A stretch of DNA of 16,415 nt from assembly GCA_023390675.1 (NCBI GenBank), contig JAEWCK010000239.1, positions 1-16,415 on the forward strand. Reading direction: 5' to 3'. Origin of the DNA: Pseudomonadota bacterium (lineage in GTDB: Bacteria > Pseudomonadota > Alphaproteobacteria > Sphingomonadales > Sphingomonadaceae). The notes below the pieces were generated by a model that saw only the letters and a program-made list of their open reading frames with translations, made no database searches and was not told the origin of the DNA. The position numbers and the translations under genes are program-made. Shown piece after piece: positions 15,202-16,415 of the stretch (position 1 is its first letter; every line of letters begins with the position of its first letter).

Positions 15202-15558
15202 ATGACAGCGCTCGAGCACGACGACTCGCCCGTATATCTGAAGCTTCGCGCCAGCATCGCCGCGGCGATCCTGCGCGGCCAGTACCGCGCCGGGGACCAG
15301 CTCCCTTCGGTGCGCGCGCTGGCGGCCGAACATGGTGCGAATCCGCTCACCGTGGCCAAGGCCTATCAGAGTTTCCAGGACGACGGCTATGTCGAGGTCC
15401 GCCGCGGCGTCGGCATGTTCGTGCTGCCCGGCGCGGTCGAGCGGCTGCGCGTCGCTGAGCGCGAGCGCTTCCTCACCGGCTATTGGCCGCGCGTGAAAGA
15501 GCATATCGCACTGCTCGGGCTCGATGCCGGCGAGCTGCTGGGCAAGGAACTGGCCTGA
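15202..15558 (+). CDS. GntR-family transcriptional regulator, YtrA-like (short)
   Basis: A 118-residue regulator with an N-terminal GntR winged helix-turn-helix: PVYLKLRASIAAAILRGQYRAGDQLPSVRALAAEHGANPLTVAKAYQSFQDDGYVEVRRGVGMFV (residues 10-74), including the near-invariant GDQLPSVRALA and NPLTVAKAY recognition helix. Only about 40 residues follow, too few for a ligand domain of the FadR, HutC or MocR types, so it belongs to the small YtrA group, whose C-terminus is mainly a dimer helix. It starts at ATG 15202; a TTG at 15184 would add six residues lying within the promoter. YtrA-type genes usually sit beside ABC transporter genes, but here the partner is signal peptidase I, 2 nt downstream in one operon. 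The -10 box is embedded in a GGTG/CACC dyad, suggesting autorepression. Confidence 0.9.
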   Translation: MTALEHDDSPVYLKLRASIAAAILRGQYRAGDQLPSVRALAAEHGANPLTVAKAYQSFQDDGYVEVRRGVGMFVLPGAVERLRVAERERFLTGYWPRVKEHIALLGLDAGELLGKELA

Positions 15559-15560
15559 GC

Positions 15561-16406
15561 ATGACGGAGGCGGCGGCTGCCCGGGGCGGCTGGCGCCGCA
15601 CCTTGCTCTTCTGGGTGCTGCTCGTCGCAGGCGCCTTCACCTTCCAGACGGTCGCGGCCAAGCCCTTCTACATTCCATCGAGCTCGATGATGCCTGCGCT
15701 CCTGAAGGGCGACCGGCTGATCGTTAGCAAATATCCCTACGGCTTCTCCTACGCCTCGCTCTCGATCCATGGATCGGGCGTGGTGCCCGGCCGGCTGTTC
15801 GGCCGTCTGCCCGAGCGCGGCGACATCGTCACGGTGGCGCGGCGCGGCGACGGCGCGGACCTGATCAAGCGCGTGATCGGCCTGCCCGGCGACACGATCG
15901 CAGTCAGCCACGGCCAGGTGATCCTCAACGGCAAGCCCGTCCCGCGCGCCGCCGCGGGAGTCGCGATGCTGCCGGTCGACGCCAATGTCCCCTGCGACGA
16001 GCCGATGCTCGCGCCTTTCCGCAAGCGGGAGGCCGATGGCCGCGAATATTGCGAGATCCCGCGCTTCCGCGAGACGCTGCCGAACGGCGCGCGCTATTAC
16101 GTCCTCGATCTCGGCGACACGTATTTGCCGAGCGGCTATATCTCGCCCCGCGACAATTTCGCGCCCGTCCGCGTGCCCGCAGAGCACGTCTTCCTGATGG
16201 GCGACAATCGCGACCAGTCCGCCGACAGCCGCTTCGGGCTCGAGGAAAAGGGGCTGGGCGGCCCCGTCCCGATCGAGAGCATCGGCGGCCGCGCCGAATT
16301 CATCACCCACAGCTATTCGGGCGACGGTTCGTATCTCAACCCGCTGAGCTATGTGACTGCGCTCCGCGGCGACCGGGCAGGGACCAGCCTGCGCCCCGCG
16401 CACTGA
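15561..16406 (+). CDS. lepB: signal peptidase I (type I leader peptidase)
   Basis: A 281-residue membrane-anchored serine protease (EC 3.4.21.89) that removes signal peptides from exported preproteins on the outer face of the inner membrane. A single N-terminal anchor (about 12-33) is followed by the catalytic block FYIPSSSMMPALLKGD with nucleophile Ser42, then the general base Lys103 in DLIKRVIGLPGDTI, and the conserved GDNRDQSADSRF (214-225). All catalytic elements are intact. It starts at ATG 15561, 2 nt after the GntR stop, so translation is probably coupled. The C-terminus (SYLNPLSYVTALRGDRAGTSLRP) and the link to a GntR regulator, rather than rnc/era, suggest a paralogue rather than the housekeeping copy. 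That is inference, because the downstream genes are outside the window. Confidence 0.93.
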   Translation: MTEAAAARGGWRRTLLFWVLLVAGAFTFQTVAAKPFYIPSSSMMPALLKGDRLIVSKYPYGFSYASLSIHGSGVVPGRLFGRLPERGDIVTVARRGDGADLIKRVIGLPGDTIAVSHGQVILNGKPVPRAAAGVAMLPVDANVPCDEPMLAPFRKREADGREYCEIPRFRETLPNGARYYVLDLGDTYLPSGYISPRDNFAPVRVPAEHVFLMGDNRDQSADSRFGLEEKGLGGPVPIESIGGRAEFITHSYSGDGSYLNPLSYVTALRGDRAGTSLRPAH

Positions 16407-16415
16407 CCCTTATCC

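Overview
The window comes from a high-GC alphaproteobacterium, most likely a sphingomonad (Sphingomonas or a close relative). This rests on the strongly GC-biased third codon positions, on the protein types (NodT-type outer membrane factor, secreted M13 metallopeptidase, long POT-family peptide transporter) and on short CCCCTCCCGC-type intergenic palindromes of a kind common in sphingomonad genomes. It looks like ordinary chromosome. I see no phage, integrase, transposase, CRISPR, rRNA or tRNA. No gap between genes exceeds about 230 bases.

Layout. (1) Positions 2-1048, minus: a GlpQ-type periplasmic glycerophosphodiester phosphodiesterase, cut by the window edge in a suspicious poly-C tract. 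It is divergent from a MobA/MocA-like nucleotidyltransferase (1140-1772, plus). (2) Positions 1741-6645, minus: a four-gene tripartite ABC efflux operon, transcribed in the order outer membrane lipoprotein factor, MacA-like adaptor, ATPase, FtsX/MacB-like permease. The first three genes overlap by 11 nt each. The last two are separated by an inverted pair of REP-like palindromes that also supplies the permease ribosome binding site. (3) A divergent control region with three perfect dyads (6646-6813) leads to acetyl-CoA synthetase (6814-8754) and then a secreted M13 zinc peptidase (8849-10891), which ends at a clear terminator. (4) Positions 10985-12431, plus: a tightly coupled ArsR regulator / SRPBCC protein / glutathione S-transferase operon with ATGA overlaps and an apparently leaderless first gene. 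(5) Positions 12432-12662: a compact intergenic locus with a 17-bp inverted repeat, a perfect 15-bp palindrome, a possible 17-codon ORF and a terminator that can serve both strands. (6) Positions 12663-14456, minus: a POT-family proton-coupled peptide transporter with an unusual ~70-residue periplasmic insertion. (7) Positions 14596-16406, plus: a YdjA-like nitroreductase, a short GntR (YtrA-type) regulator with a -10 box inside a GGTG/CACC dyad, and, 2 nt later, a signal peptidase I.

How the genes work together. The efflux operon encodes a complete inner membrane / periplasm / outer membrane pump. The ArsR-SRPBCC-GST operon looks like a small-molecule-responsive detoxification or lipid-binding unit. 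The M13 peptidase (peptide hydrolysis outside the cytoplasm) and the POT transporter (di-/tripeptide uptake) fit a peptide-scavenging lifestyle but are not in one operon. The most unusual signals are regulatory and repeat structures rather than new protein families. I did not find a convincing undescribed defence or metabolic system.
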